A stretch of DNA of 64,000 bases from Rs1 sp038900335. Its GTDB lineage: Bacteria; Pseudomonadota; Gammaproteobacteria; Pseudomonadales; Balneatricaceae. A program made the position numbers and the translations under genes. Location of the stretch: contig JBBMRB010000008.1 in the NCBI GenBank assembly GCA_038900335.1, positions 90,270 to 154,269 of the forward strand, read 5' to 3'. Below are positions 35,818 through 45,821 of the stretch, in pieces. The stretch's first letter is position 1. Each line of letters opens with the position of its first letter. The notes under the pieces were generated by a model. It was not told the origin of the DNA. It did no database searches and worked only from the letters and a program-made list of their open reading frames with translations.

Positions 35818-37590
35818 CTATTCACTAGATCCAGCTGCTGACTTAAGTTCAGTATTATCTAGCGTTTTATCAAAACCTTGTTGATGTAATTGGGTGTATA
35901 ACCCGTTGCCTACGATCAGTTCTTGATGGGTTCCACGCTCTACGATCTGGCCATTATCCATCACTAAAATAAGATCAGCATTGATAATAGTTGATAGGCG
36001 ATGCGCAATAACAATAGTCGTTCTGTTGCTCATCACTCGCTCAAACGCTTGCTGGATAGCCCTCTCTGAATGGTTGTCTAATGCTGAGGTCGCCTCATCT
36101 AATATCAGAATAGGGGCATCTTTTAATATTGCCCTAGCGATAGCTAAGCGCTGACGCTGGCCGCCAGACAAATTAAGCCCTTTTTCATCTAATGGGGTGT
36201 CAATACCGAGCGCTAGCTTATCGACAAATTCATTGGCATTAGCCATCACTAGCGCATTGTTAATTTCTTCATCGGTTTTATCATTTAATAAGCCGTAGGC
36301 AATATTACTTTTAATTGTGCCAGAAAATAAAGTAACGTGTTGATTAACCAGTGAGATTTGCTCTCTTAAATTGCGCAACTGATAATCTTCAAGTAGCACG
36401 CCATCCAAGCTAATACTGCCTGTTGTCGGCTCAAAAAAGCGTGGAATCAGGTTCGCTAATGTACTTTTACCACTACCAGAGCGCCCCACTAAAGCCACCG
36501 TTTTACCGCGCTTGGCGACAAAAGATATATCATTGAGCACACTATCACTGTCATATTTAAAACTAACCTCATTAAAGCTCAGCTCACCCTGTGCTCTCGT
36601 GGTTGTGATAGTGCCATTATCTTTTTCTGTCTCGCTATCAATCACTTCAAATAAACTTTTGCCGGCGGTAATACCCTGTTGCAATTCACTGTTCATTTCA
36701 GTCAATGCGCGCAGTGGTTTGGCGATTAAACCGGCGGTAATTAGAAAAGCGACGAATTCACTCGCTGGCATTTTCGCCATTAAGCCTGGATATAAAGCCA
36801 CGAACACCAAAGCACCTAAGGCAATTGAGATGAGCACTTGTACAACAGGAGAGTTAAGCGCCGAGGTCACTGTCATTTTTATCGATTGACGACGAAAATC
36901 ATCACTGGCGGCATTAAAGCGCTCAATTTCAGTCTCTAGACCACCAAACGTTTTGATCACTTCATTACTTTGCAAACTCTCGCTCGCAGCATGCGTAATA
37001 TCAGCAATGGAAGTTTGCATTTTTTTGGCTAGTTTGCGAAAGCGCTTTGAGGCCAAGCTAATCACTAAACCGATAAAAGGCGCCGTTGCAAAAAAGATCA
37101 GCGCCAGCTGCCAATTTAAGTACAGCAGATAACCGATCAAGCCTAATACCGTGACCCCTTCCCTAATTAAGGTGCGTAGTACTTGCGTGCAAGCTGATGT
37201 CACTTGTTGCACGTTGTAGATCAAGATAGCGAGGAAATTGCCAGAATCTTGTTTAATAAAATCCTTCGTCGGCAAAGATAGAATTGATGCGAAAATTTCA
37301 GTGCGCAGCTCATACACCACATTAAAAGCCACCCGGCTCAAACAGTAGGTACCGATAAAGCCACCGATACCTCGCACTAATGCAATAGAGACTATCGCCA
37401 GTGGTAACATGATATACGCGTTATCTGACGGGTTATCCATTTGTGAAATAACACGCTCCATTAAAACGGCAAAACCGGTCTGTGTCAGTGCAAATAGTAT
37501 GTAGCCGAGCACACTTAATAAAAACAGTGCCAAATGCGGTCTGACATAATTGAGTAATCTTTTATAAATTTGCCAAGGAGTTAAATCCAA
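35818..37590 (-). CDS. msbA: Lipid A/LPS flippase MsbA
   Basis: Homodimeric ABC exporter of 590 aa that flips lipid A-core across the inner membrane. The N-terminal half has six transmembrane helices (about 20-320). The ATPase half has Walker A GRSGSGKSTL, Q-loop SLVNQHV, signature LSGGQRQRLAIARAIL, Walker B LILDEATSALD and the H-loop IVIAHRLSTI. It starts MDLTPWQIYKRLLNYVRPH, typical of MsbA. Position among waaA, hldE and waaCF supports LPS over other substrates. It ends 109 bases before hldE. Confidence 0.92.
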   Translation of the reverse strand: MDLTPWQIYKRLLNYVRPHLALFLLSVLGYILFALTQTGFAVLMERVISQMDNPSDNAYIMLPLAIVSIALVRGIGGFIGTYCLSRVAFNVVYELRTEIFASILSLPTKDFIKQDSGNFLAILIYNVQQVTSACTQVLRTLIREGVTVLGLIGYLLYLNWQLALIFFATAPFIGLVISLASKRFRKLAKKMQTSIADITHAASESLQSNEVIKTFGGLETEIERFNAASDDFRRQSIKMTVTSALNSPVVQVLISIALGALVFVALYPGLMAKMPASEFVAFLITAGLIAKPLRALTEMNSELQQGITAGKSLFEVIDSETEKDNGTITTTRAQGELSFNEVSFKYDSDSVLNDISFVAKRGKTVALVGRSGSGKSTLANLIPRFFEPTTGSISLDGVLLEDYQLRNLREQISLVNQHVTLFSGTIKSNIAYGLLNDKTDEEINNALVMANANEFVDKLALGIDTPLDEKGLNLSGGQRQRLAIARAILKDAPILILDEATSALDNHSERAIQQAFERVMSNRTTIVIAHRLSTIINADLILVMDNGQIVERGTHQELIVGNGLYTQLHQQGFDKTLDNTELKSAAGSSE

Positions 37591-37687
37591 AATACCCTAC
37601 CTTTTGAAAAAATAACGAATGCGCTGTAACTAGAGATGGCGCCGAACAGATCATCTTAATATAATAAATCATATTGTAACTTAATTC

Positions 37688-38614
37688 TTGAATGTAAAGC
37701 TGCTAACTATTGTGAATGATCATAAAAAACATTGGCCCGCTCGCCTCTCTTTAAAACTCGTGCGTATTTGCGCAACACTACCTTTTAAATGGGGCATTGC
37801 TGTCGGCACTATTATCGGCCACTTATTGCGTTTATCGCTAGTTAAACGACGACGCGTGACGCAAGTTAACGTCGACATTTGCTTTAAAGATTTAACGACT
37901 CAAGCCCGTGAGCAGCTAATTAAAGACATTTTTGTCGCCAATGGTATAGGCCTCATTGAAACAGCCTGGGCGCACTATGGCAAAAAGGATATGTTTGCTG
38001 ATAAAGTAGACATTAAAGGCCAGCATTTATTAGATGCGGCACTAGCGCAAAACAAAGGTGTTATTTTACTCGGCGCCCACTTTAGTACTTTAGACTTAGG
38101 TGCAGTGTTATTCTCATACACCAATGCGCCACTAAATACTCTTTATCGGCGACACAACAACCCCGTATTAGATCAAGCTATACTGGCTGGGCGTTCGCGT
38201 TATTGTCAGCCAATTGAGCGCAAGAACATGCGAGAAGTGATTCGCAAACTTAAAGACAATCAATGTGTTTGGTTCGCACCTGATCAAGACCTTACCGGCA
38301 AGGGCAATGTATTCGTTAATTTTTTTGGTCACTGCGCCTCAACTGTTACCGCAACCTCTAATTTAGTGAGATTCAACCAATCGCCACTACTGATGCTGGC
38401 ACATTATAGAAAGCCAGATAACAGCGGCTATATTCTTGAATTTAGTCAGGTAGCACCTTGCGACTCTAATGACAAAGAGGCTTTTGCCCAAGTGGTTAAC
38501 AACACCATCGAAACAGCAATACGCAAGCACCCTGAGCAATATATGTGGATGCACAAGCGTTTTAAAACTCAGCCTGATGGCGGCCAAAAAATTTATAAAG
38601 CAGCCAATTGCTAA
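37688..38614 (+). CDS. Late lipid A acyltransferase (LpxL/LpxM type)
   Basis: Inner-membrane acyltransferase of about 308 aa that adds a secondary acyl chain to Kdo2-lipid IVA. It has an N-terminal membrane anchor (about 22-45) and the catalytic HX4D motif in GAHFSTLDLG, plus LYRRHNNPVLD, FAPDQDLTGKGNVFVNFFG and YMWMHKRFKTQPDG at the C-terminus. LpxL versus LpxM cannot be settled by eye. The start is uncertain: TTG at 37688 or GTG at 37712 (300 aa), neither with a strong ribosome binding site. It is divergent from msbA. Confidence 0.88.
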   Translation: MNVKLLTIVNDHKKHWPARLSLKLVRICATLPFKWGIAVGTIIGHLLRLSLVKRRRVTQVNVDICFKDLTTQAREQLIKDIFVANGIGLIETAWAHYGKKDMFADKVDIKGQHLLDAALAQNKGVILLGAHFSTLDLGAVLFSYTNAPLNTLYRRHNNPVLDQAILAGRSRYCQPIERKNMREVIRKLKDNQCVWFAPDQDLTGKGNVFVNFFGHCASTVTATSNLVRFNQSPLLMLAHYRKPDNSGYILEFSQVAPCDSNDKEAFAQVVNNTIETAIRKHPEQYMWMHKRFKTQPDGGQKIYKAANC

Positions 38615-38644
38615 GTCAACTCACTGCTTTATGTTATTTATCAA

Positions 38645-39643
38645 TTAAGCCTTAATACCAGCCAATAATTGCTTAAATTGTTGCCAGACAATCACGGGTA
38701 ATAAAGGCGCAAAGACGGCAGGTTCGATGGCTACTACCTGCTGCGGGTAATCACTGGCGAGTAAAGTTAATTGGTTCTTGCCATAGCCGCCGACTAAGCC
38801 TGGATCCGTTGGGCCAAACAAGGTGACGTTTGGTTTCTCCAGCGCGGCACTTAAATGTGACAAGCCCGTATCAACCGATATACAACCTACTGCATTGGCA
38901 ATAACACTGGCAACACCACAAAGCGGTAACCTAGCTAAAACCTCTACTTGCTCATTCGCTGTTGCAAAGCGCTCAGCACGAGCGCGCTCGAGCTCATTAC
39001 TCCACGGGATTTTTATGTGCCAGCCATCGGCTGTGGCCAAAGCTATAATTTCTTGCCAATATGCTTCAGGGTAATGTTTATCGGCTCGTGTTGTCCCATG
39101 GTTAAATACCAAGTAAGACTGCCCATCTTTGATATCAAAATTTTCAAGTATGCCAAATTCACCTAACTCTTGAGGCAGGCGATACCCAAGTGCTTGCGCA
39201 AATAACTGCCGTGTTCTTTCTACTGCGTGTTTATTCTTGCTTACATGAATTTTATGTTGATAAAACTTAGCCGCCATCGGCTCTTTTATACTCGTTTTAT
39301 CAAAACCATAGCTCTCACCCTTTGCCAGATACACCGCTAAGGCTGCACTTTTTATCAGGCCTTGAGCATCAATAACTGCATCGTACTCACTGCTTTGTAA
39401 CTGCTCTTTATAAGCGCGCCACTGACCGCTTTTCAACGCTTTTAATGGTGCTTTTCGCCAGCGCCGAACGGCTATCGGGATCACTCGATCAACAGCACTA
39501 TGCCAGCGCGGAATTTCTTTAAAGCTCTCCTCGACCACCCAGTCAAACCGAATGCCTTCAATGGCGTTAACCGCGTCGGTTATCGCCGGCAACGTATGAA
39601 TGATGTCGCCCATAGAGGATGTTTTTACAATGAGAACTTTCAT
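38645..39643 (-). CDS. waaC: LPS heptosyltransferase I WaaC
   Basis: GT9 enzyme of 332 aa that adds the first L-glycero-D-manno-heptose to Kdo. It opens MKVLIVKTSSMGDIIHTLPA, the WaaC signature, with Asp13 in place. The C-terminal ADP-heptose site has FNHGTTRADKHYPEAYW, ISVDTGLSHLSAAL and TLFGPTDPGL. The start overlaps the waaF stop by 4 bases, so the heptosyltransferases are co-expressed. Confidence 0.94.
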   Translation of the reverse strand: MKVLIVKTSSMGDIIHTLPAITDAVNAIEGIRFDWVVEESFKEIPRWHSAVDRVIPIAVRRWRKAPLKALKSGQWRAYKEQLQSSEYDAVIDAQGLIKSAALAVYLAKGESYGFDKTSIKEPMAAKFYQHKIHVSKNKHAVERTRQLFAQALGYRLPQELGEFGILENFDIKDGQSYLVFNHGTTRADKHYPEAYWQEIIALATADGWHIKIPWSNELERARAERFATANEQVEVLARLPLCGVASVIANAVGCISVDTGLSHLSAALEKPNVTLFGPTDPGLVGGYGKNQLTLLASDYPQQVVAIEPAVFAPLLPVIVWQQFKQLLAGIKA

Positions 39644-40671
39644 ATCGATAAGCTCTTCTCTAGGTGTTCAAATACCATCGCTGGCGTGATATCTATCATA
39701 CTTTGATGATAGCCTTCTTCAGTATTAGCACGCCTTAATTTAATATAGCCATCAATCAGGCGAATCACTTGGGCATTATCACTTAACGGTGGTGTAAAAT
39801 CTGGGCTGGTGGGCCCATACAGAGCAATCAAAGGCGTATTAACAGCCGCGGCGATATGCATCAATCCCGAATCATTAGAGACCACAACAGCACTACCCGC
39901 TAAAAGATCGATCGCCTGGGTTAAATTTGTTTTGCCAGAGACATCGACAAACTGAGCCAGCTCAGCAGCGCTTAACTGCTCTTTTATCTGGCCAATCGCC
40001 AAGGTGTCATTAGCAGAACCTAGACAAACAATTTTCTTATTATTGGCAATCAGCATTTTAGCAAGGTTGGCAAAATGATAATGCGGCCAACGTTTAGCGG
40101 GACCAAACTCGGCTCCCGGACAAAATGCCACTAGCTGGCGATGATCCTCTATTAAAGCAAATTCTTGTAACACTGCACCTTGCTGTACTTTATCGACATC
40201 CAGCTGCGGATTTAAAATCGGCTTAAGCTGCTCAGCACTATCTTTTTGCTCTTGTGCTAGGGCGATATATTGCTGCACCATTAATGGGAAGGCTTGTTTA
40301 TCTAGTGTGCGCATATCATTCACTAAGCCATAGCGCATTTCACCACGCCAACCTGTGCGCTTAGGGATATTTGCCATCCACGGAATCAGTGCAGATTTTA
40401 AAGAGTGAGGCAACACAATACTCTGCTGGTAGTTATTTGCCCGCAATGATGCAGCAACATTTTTGCGAACATCCCACTGCAAAGAGCCGTGACCGACCGG
40501 CATCGCTATCGCTTGACGCACTTGTGGCATTCTTGCCAATACTGGGCGACACCAATCTGGTGCTAATACATCAATTGAGCTGTTCGGGTTTTCTTCCTTT
40601 AATCTTAATAATAAGGATTGGCTCATCACCATATCCCCTACCCAAGAAGGTCCTACCACCAAAATATTCAA
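39640..40671 (-). CDS. waaF: LPS heptosyltransferase II WaaF
   Basis: GT9 enzyme of 343 aa that adds the second heptose of the inner core. It begins NILVVGPSWVGDMVMSQSL, the family N-terminus. The ADP-heptose site has FCPGAEFGPAKRWPHYHF, VVVSNDSGLMHIAAA and LYGPTSPDFTPPL. A longer frame starts with TTG at 40686, but TTG at 40671 gives the family start and has GAGGGC 8 bases upstream. No waaG, waaP or waaQ genes follow, unlike the Pseudomonas cluster. Confidence 0.92.
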   Translation of the reverse strand: MNILVVGPSWVGDMVMSQSLLLRLKEENPNSSIDVLAPDWCRPVLARMPQVRQAIAMPVGHGSLQWDVRKNVAASLRANNYQQSIVLPHSLKSALIPWMANIPKRTGWRGEMRYGLVNDMRTLDKQAFPLMVQQYIALAQEQKDSAEQLKPILNPQLDVDKVQQGAVLQEFALIEDHRQLVAFCPGAEFGPAKRWPHYHFANLAKMLIANNKKIVCLGSANDTLAIGQIKEQLSAAELAQFVDVSGKTNLTQAIDLLAGSAVVVSNDSGLMHIAAAVNTPLIALYGPTSPDFTPPLSDNAQVIRLIDGYIKLRRANTEEGYHQSMIDITPAMVFEHLEKSLSI

Positions 40672-40686
40672 TGCAATTGCCCTCAA

Positions 40687-40983
40687 AGCGAATTATCGTA
40701 CAGACTTACGCAATTATTATATTAAATAGCGGCATATCATACTAAATATACGACAACTTCCCCAGTTTATTATAAAAAACTCGGTATTTATTCCCCACAC
40801 CAATTCCTTTTTCAGCAATTGGTGATTACAATCTGAGCTCAATATAAAATATCAGCGTGTTAAGAGCGACTCAATTAAATTTGCGCCCTTATTACTCATA
40901 CAATAAATAATATTACTCGCCAACTCTACACACTCTCACTCAATAGCGTGCTCAGTGTTGTGCGACAATTTTCGAGGTTTAAA
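40687..40983. other. Divergent waaF-ilvE gap
   Basis: AT-rich gap of about 297 bases with no supported coding frame. It holds an 8-bp inverted repeat, CACCAATT (40798-40805) and AATTGGTG (40817-40824), with an 11-base loop containing TTTTT. It should also contain the promoters of both genes, which are not clear by eye. Confidence 0.4.
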
Positions 40984-41979
40984 ATGGCTGCTTTTGGTAC
41001 AGTTTTCATGCCGCAAATGGCGCTTTCACGTTTCGATGGTTCACAGTGGAGCCAAGCTGAAACAGTATCTAGTGATAGCATTTCTATGCACCCAGGTGCT
41101 CACGTCTTACATTATTCAAGCACGTGTTTTGAAGGTTTAAAAGCATTCAAGCAGCCCGATGGCTCAATCAAGCTATTTCGCATGGACAAAAACATTGCAC
41201 GCTTTGCTCAAAGTAGCGAATTGTTATCGCTACCTGCTATCGATCAGCAAGCCACTGCAAAAATGATTACTGATATCGTCGCTAACTTTGCCGATGAAGT
41301 GCCAGCACCTCCAGGTTCTATGTACATTCGCCCAACACACTTTGGTATTGATCCAGCCATCGGTAAAGCCGCTGCGCCATCACTTACCTCTTTACAGTAT
41401 GTTTTACTATCACCTGTTGGTGAATATTTCAACAGTGATGCTGGCGGTCTACGTTTACTGTTAGATGAAACCGGTATGCGCTGTGCACCACACAACGGTA
41501 TGATTAAAAGTGGTGGTAACTACGCCAGCGCACTGCGCCCTATCATGCAGGCAAGAGACAAGTTCAAAGCAGACCAAGTACTGTTTTGCCCAGGTGGCTT
41601 TGCTCAAGAAACCGGTGCTGCAAATTTCTTATTAATTGATGATAACGAAATCATAACCAAAGCACTTGATGAAAGCTTCTTACACGGGGTTACCAGAGAT
41701 TCAATTCTGACACTGGCGCGCGATATGGGTATGACGATATCTGAGCGTGAAATATCGATTGAAGAAATGTTGGAGCGCTCTCAAAAGCCAGGCTGTGAGG
41801 CGGCATTATCAGGCACAGCAGCGGTTCTAGCACCTGTCGGCACATTTATCCACAATGATAAAGAATATGTATTAGGTGATGGCAAAGAAGGCCCTGTCAC
41901 CAGTAAGCTGCGTCAAGCAATGAACGATATTCAATGGGGACTTGCTGAAGATAAACACAACTGGTTATTCTCAGTATAA
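40984..41979 (+). CDS. ilvE: Branched-chain amino-acid aminotransferase
   Basis: PLP class IV aminotransferase of 331 aa that interconverts Leu, Ile and Val with their keto acids. Motifs STCFEGLKAFKQPDG, RMDKNIARFAQSS, KSGGNYASALRPI and GGFAQETGAANFLLIDD fit the BCAT-beta group, which includes eukaryotic mitochondrial enzymes, more than the classical E. coli type. The ATG at 40984 has GAGG about 8 bases upstream and starts at the family N-terminus; a longer frame from 40948 adds 12 unlikely residues. The link to waaF and glnE is conserved in Pseudomonas. Confidence 0.93.
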   Translation: MAAFGTVFMPQMALSRFDGSQWSQAETVSSDSISMHPGAHVLHYSSTCFEGLKAFKQPDGSIKLFRMDKNIARFAQSSELLSLPAIDQQATAKMITDIVANFADEVPAPPGSMYIRPTHFGIDPAIGKAAAPSLTSLQYVLLSPVGEYFNSDAGGLRLLLDETGMRCAPHNGMIKSGGNYASALRPIMQARDKFKADQVLFCPGGFAQETGAANFLLIDDNEIITKALDESFLHGVTRDSILTLARDMGMTISEREISIEEMLERSQKPGCEAALSGTAAVLAPVGTFIHNDKEYVLGDGKEGPVTSKLRQAMNDIQWGLAEDKHNWLFSV

Positions 41980-42001
41980 CGAGCAACTAGCTTGATTAGG
42001 C

Positions 42002-42032
42002 GCAGGGTTTTGCAATAAAACCCTGCTGTTTT
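42002..42032 (+). terminator. Rho-independent terminator after ilvE
   Basis: GCAGGGTTTT (42002-42011) pairs with AAAACCCTGC (42017-42026) around a 5-base loop, followed by TGTTTT. It lies between convergent ilvE and glnE. Confidence 0.85.
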
Positions 42033-42049
42033 CAGCAATAAATAATAGT

Positions 42050-44953
42050 TTAAAGCTTTAGTGACCCCATCAATCTATACCAAATCACACTGACCTCATC
42101 GCGATAATCTTGCAACATTTCAGCATCCACTGTCGATGCTTTTTCCTGCAGTGCTAGACGATGCCCAACGGATCGATACTCGATATAAGCATCTCGTAAC
42201 AGAGCGGCCTCTGGGGTTGTTAATAAGCCAACCGCCTCAATCGCATCAATAATTCTAATGTTATCAGTATATTCAATGAGCTGAGGATATTTAGAAGAAT
42301 ATGCCAGACAAAAATATTGGACAATAAATTCAATATCAACAATGCCGCCTCTATCCTGTTTTAGGTTAAATACTAATTTTTGTTGTTTTTCAGATGAGCC
42401 TAAATGATCGCGCATTTTTTCACGCATGGTATTGACTTCAACAGCAACGTGGGCATTTGAGCGCGCCTTAGTTAGTATCTTTTCTCTAACCGTTAAAAAA
42501 TCAGCTTTTCGGTGCTCACTACCTGCTATAACACGCGCTCGCACTAGCGCTTGGTGCTCCCAAGTCCAGGCTTGCTCGTTCTGATAAGATTCGAACGCTG
42601 ATAATGTACTGACCAATAAGCCAGAGTTACCAGCAGGTCTTAGTCTCATATCAATTTCATACAACTGACCACTGGCGGTAAAAGTATTGAGGATATGGAT
42701 AACACGTTGGCCTAAACGAGTATAAAAAACCGAATTAGCTATTTGCTTAGCACCATTGGTATAGGCGTTTGAATCAGCACCATGTAAGAACACCAGATCT
42801 AAGTCAGACCCATACGATAACTCTATACCGCCCATTTTTCCGTAAGCGACAACGATAAAATCTCGTCCTTGCTCTTCTCCTTTACTATCACAGGGCACAC
42901 CGTGCTTAACGGTTAATAATCGCCAGGCGATATCCAACACTTTATCGAGTATAGATTCTGCCAACCAGGTTAAGTAATCACTGACTTTCATTAATGGCAG
43001 GACATCAGTGACATCACAGGCCGCTACTCGCAGAACATGGGCATTTTTAAAATAGCGCAAACTATCCATTAATTGCTCTTCATCATCTTCTGGAATACGT
43101 AGCATTTGCTGGTTTAATTCAGCGTGTAACAACTGTTTATCAGGAGGCGAATACAAGCTTTGCGGCGTAATTAACTCATCGAGCAAAACCGGCTGTCTCG
43201 TCAGCACATCGGCAAACCAACGGCTCGCTGAACACAAACGTACTAATTGCTGTAAGGCACTGGTGTTTTCAGAGAGCAGGACTAAATATGCAGAGCGTCG
43301 TAAAATAGCATTAATCAGTTTTAATACGCGCTCTAGTGTCTGCGTATTATTATCGCTTTTCACCACTTCATCTAACAGTAGCGGCATCAGTGTTTTTAAG
43401 CGCTCAACCGTGATTGTTTGCAACATTGACACTGCTTTGGACTGTGCGACATCAAGTAATAACTTACTGGCCACTAATGGTTTTGAGAAACCTTGCTGCT
43501 CACAAAGCTGAGCTGCTTCTTCTAAAGTAAACTCTCCACTCCATAGTGACAGCCACTGCGAATCATCTTGAGCTTCATCTTTATTATCTTCAGGTGCTGC
43601 TAGTATTTCAGCAAAATGATGGCTAACCGCACCTCGGTGCTGATCTAAGCGCTGTAAAAAATCATCCGTACTACTAAAGCCTAAACTATGGCTAATGCGT
43701 AATAAGTTTAGCTCATCATTTGGCAGCTCTTGGGTTTGTTTATCCGCAAGTGCTTGTATTGCATGTTCAGTATCACGTAAAAACAAATAAGCACAGGTTA
43801 ACTCATTGACCACTTGCTGTGACATATCAACGGTTTCAGGCAGTAAAGGCAATATATCTAACAAACTTTTTAGCTGTAATCTAGAGTCGCGACCACCGCG
43901 AATAAGCTGAAAAACCTGGGCAATAAACTCGATTTCTCTGATGCCTCCGGAGCCAAGTTTGACATTGTTTTTTAAGCCTTTTCTTCTCACTTCACTGTTA
44001 ATCATCGCCTTCATTTCTCGCAGTGACTCAAACGCACTGTAATCAATGTACTTGCGATAGACAAAAGGTCGAAGCGTCAGCATCAGCTGATCAGCTAACT
44101 CGCCCGCACCCGCTACAACTCGCGCTTTTATCATCGCGTAGCGCTCCCACTCGCGCCCATGCTGCTGATAGTAACTTTCCATCGCACTAAAGCTGCAGGC
44201 CAGCGGGCTAACTGATCCGAACGGGCGAAGGCGCATATCAACTCGAAACACAAAACCATCAACCGTCATGGCATCTAACGCGCGAATAAGCTGCTTGCCT
44301 AAGCGAATAAAAAATTCCTGATTATCAATCGATTTTTTGACACCTTGGGTTTCACCATTTTGCGGGTAGCAAAACATTAAATCGATATCAGAAGATAGGT
44401 TTAGCTCTTTCGCTCCCAGCTTACCCATACCGAGCACAACCAAATGCTGCTGTATCCACTCTCCACTTTCAGCAGATTGCGCATAAGGCGTACCATAGCG
44501 CTCACACAGCTTGGGATAAAGCACGTTGATTGTTTCATCGATACAGCTATCTGCTAACATACTGAGCTCTGTCACAGTCTGTCTGGTATCAGCTAATCTA
44601 TTTAAATCACGCCAGATAAGGCGCACCATCTCATGCTGCCTAAATAAGCGCAATTCTCTATCTAGAGTTTTATCATCACTGACATCACCTAGTCGCTGTT
44701 TTAATTTGCCACTATAAACCTGTTGGTCATAGGCTGTGTATAAATCATTGGACACCAACAATTGAGCTAATATATTTGGGTTCTTAGTGAGCTGTTCAAC
44801 CACAAAATCACTTCCTGCGACCACATTAGTGAGTTCTATTAGCTGCTTTTCATCTAGCGTTATCTGCTCAAACACTGACGATAAAGCGCCCCACTGCTGT
44901 TCTATAAAGCGATGTAGCTGTTCGGGTATAAGTTCTAATTGTGGTTGCTGCAT
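42050..44953 (-). CDS. glnE: Bifunctional glutamine synthetase adenylyltransferase/removase
   Basis: Controls glutamine synthetase by adenylylation and deadenylylation in response to PII. At 967 aa it shows two nucleotidyltransferase halves: the N-terminal one with GMGKLGAKELNLSSDIDLMF and the C-terminal one with AYGKMGGIELSYGSDLDLVF, each followed by a helical domain with a GGIREIEFIAQ or GGIVDIEFIVQ motif. Full length for the family (946 aa in E. coli). It follows a CYTH-protein gene on the same strand, as ygiF precedes glnE in E. coli. Confidence 0.95.
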   Translation of the reverse strand: MQQPQLELIPEQLHRFIEQQWGALSSVFEQITLDEKQLIELTNVVAGSDFVVEQLTKNPNILAQLLVSNDLYTAYDQQVYSGKLKQRLGDVSDDKTLDRELRLFRQHEMVRLIWRDLNRLADTRQTVTELSMLADSCIDETINVLYPKLCERYGTPYAQSAESGEWIQQHLVVLGMGKLGAKELNLSSDIDLMFCYPQNGETQGVKKSIDNQEFFIRLGKQLIRALDAMTVDGFVFRVDMRLRPFGSVSPLACSFSAMESYYQQHGREWERYAMIKARVVAGAGELADQLMLTLRPFVYRKYIDYSAFESLREMKAMINSEVRRKGLKNNVKLGSGGIREIEFIAQVFQLIRGGRDSRLQLKSLLDILPLLPETVDMSQQVVNELTCAYLFLRDTEHAIQALADKQTQELPNDELNLLRISHSLGFSSTDDFLQRLDQHRGAVSHHFAEILAAPEDNKDEAQDDSQWLSLWSGEFTLEEAAQLCEQQGFSKPLVASKLLLDVAQSKAVSMLQTITVERLKTLMPLLLDEVVKSDNNTQTLERVLKLINAILRRSAYLVLLSENTSALQQLVRLCSASRWFADVLTRQPVLLDELITPQSLYSPPDKQLLHAELNQQMLRIPEDDEEQLMDSLRYFKNAHVLRVAACDVTDVLPLMKVSDYLTWLAESILDKVLDIAWRLLTVKHGVPCDSKGEEQGRDFIVVAYGKMGGIELSYGSDLDLVFLHGADSNAYTNGAKQIANSVFYTRLGQRVIHILNTFTASGQLYEIDMRLRPAGNSGLLVSTLSAFESYQNEQAWTWEHQALVRARVIAGSEHRKADFLTVREKILTKARSNAHVAVEVNTMREKMRDHLGSSEKQQKLVFNLKQDRGGIVDIEFIVQYFCLAYSSKYPQLIEYTDNIRIIDAIEAVGLLTTPEAALLRDAYIEYRSVGHRLALQEKASTVDAEMLQDYRDEVSVIWYRLMGSLKL

Positions 44954-45034
44954 AATTATCCTTGTTAAAGATTTAAGCTGTCATTTGATAGGCCATTATC
45001 AGTTTAACACTGCTTACTCATTGATCGAGTCGTT

Positions 45035-45664
45035 TCAATGTTTTGATTTGCTTGCTAGCAACTCAAAGCCTCGCGCGGCTTTACTGACATCACTAGGAGT
45101 TAAAGCGGCACACTGTTGTTGTAATATGCTCGCTACCTCTACGAGCACTGAGGCATCACCGCTTTTGAGTTCTAACTCCAACTCACTAATTTTCAATAAC
45201 TGCTCGCCCCCCTGTGCGCTGATGTGGCCTTGATCTAATGCGATTTCTATCATAGCTTGTGCGCCATCGATTGTACGATGCTCAACATACCAAAGCTGAC
45301 GAGTAAAGGTTGTCGTAAATTGTCCCACTAATTCCTCCGCTGCTACATCAGGCCAAACATCTAGCGGCAATAGGGTGAAATCTAACTGATCATCGCTTAA
45401 ATCCCACTCCCACTCTAATCTTTTACTTAAACCTTGCTCACTGGTACCGCTGGTTTTTAATGTTTGAATATATTGCTCATCGCTACGCCTGATGCGCAAT
45501 GCTATTTTTTTGGCTCGTAGCTGCCAGTCATTCGTATCAAAATAAATGTTAGTCAGCTCTTTAGTTATAGGGGCAATCGCGATTTGGCTAAAAAATGCGC
45601 ACGATAGCAGCTTTTCAATACTTTCTTGAGCGATGCTTAATTTAATTTCTATTTCGTGTTCCAT
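45035..45664 (-). CDS. CYTH domain protein (YgiF-like, without CHAD)
   Basis: Protein of 209 aa with the CYTH tunnel fold. It opens with the EIEIK signature in MEHEIEIKLSI and carries further charged strands, YFDTNDWQLRAKKIALRIRR and EIALDQGHI. Such proteins hydrolyse inorganic triphosphate or bind triphosphorylated compounds. E. coli YgiF, in the same position upstream of glnE, has an extra C-terminal CHAD domain; here the protein ends after CYTH. Triphosphatase activity is a family inference. Confidence 0.85.
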   Translation of the reverse strand: MEHEIEIKLSIAQESIEKLLSCAFFSQIAIAPITKELTNIYFDTNDWQLRAKKIALRIRRSDEQYIQTLKTSGTSEQGLSKRLEWEWDLSDDQLDFTLLPLDVWPDVAAEELVGQFTTTFTRQLWYVEHRTIDGAQAMIEIALDQGHISAQGGEQLLKISELELELKSGDASVLVEVASILQQQCAALTPSDVSKAARGFELLASKSKH

Positions 45665-45821
45665 GGAACAATTTCCTGCAATTCAGTTAGATAACTAGAA
45701 CTATAAGCATTTTATGCACTGATATAAATATATATACACTGCCAATTGTTAAACTTTTGCTACAAATTTGCGACACCAGCCCTTATACTTCGCACTATTC
45801 TAACTAATGAGGTATAGGGCG

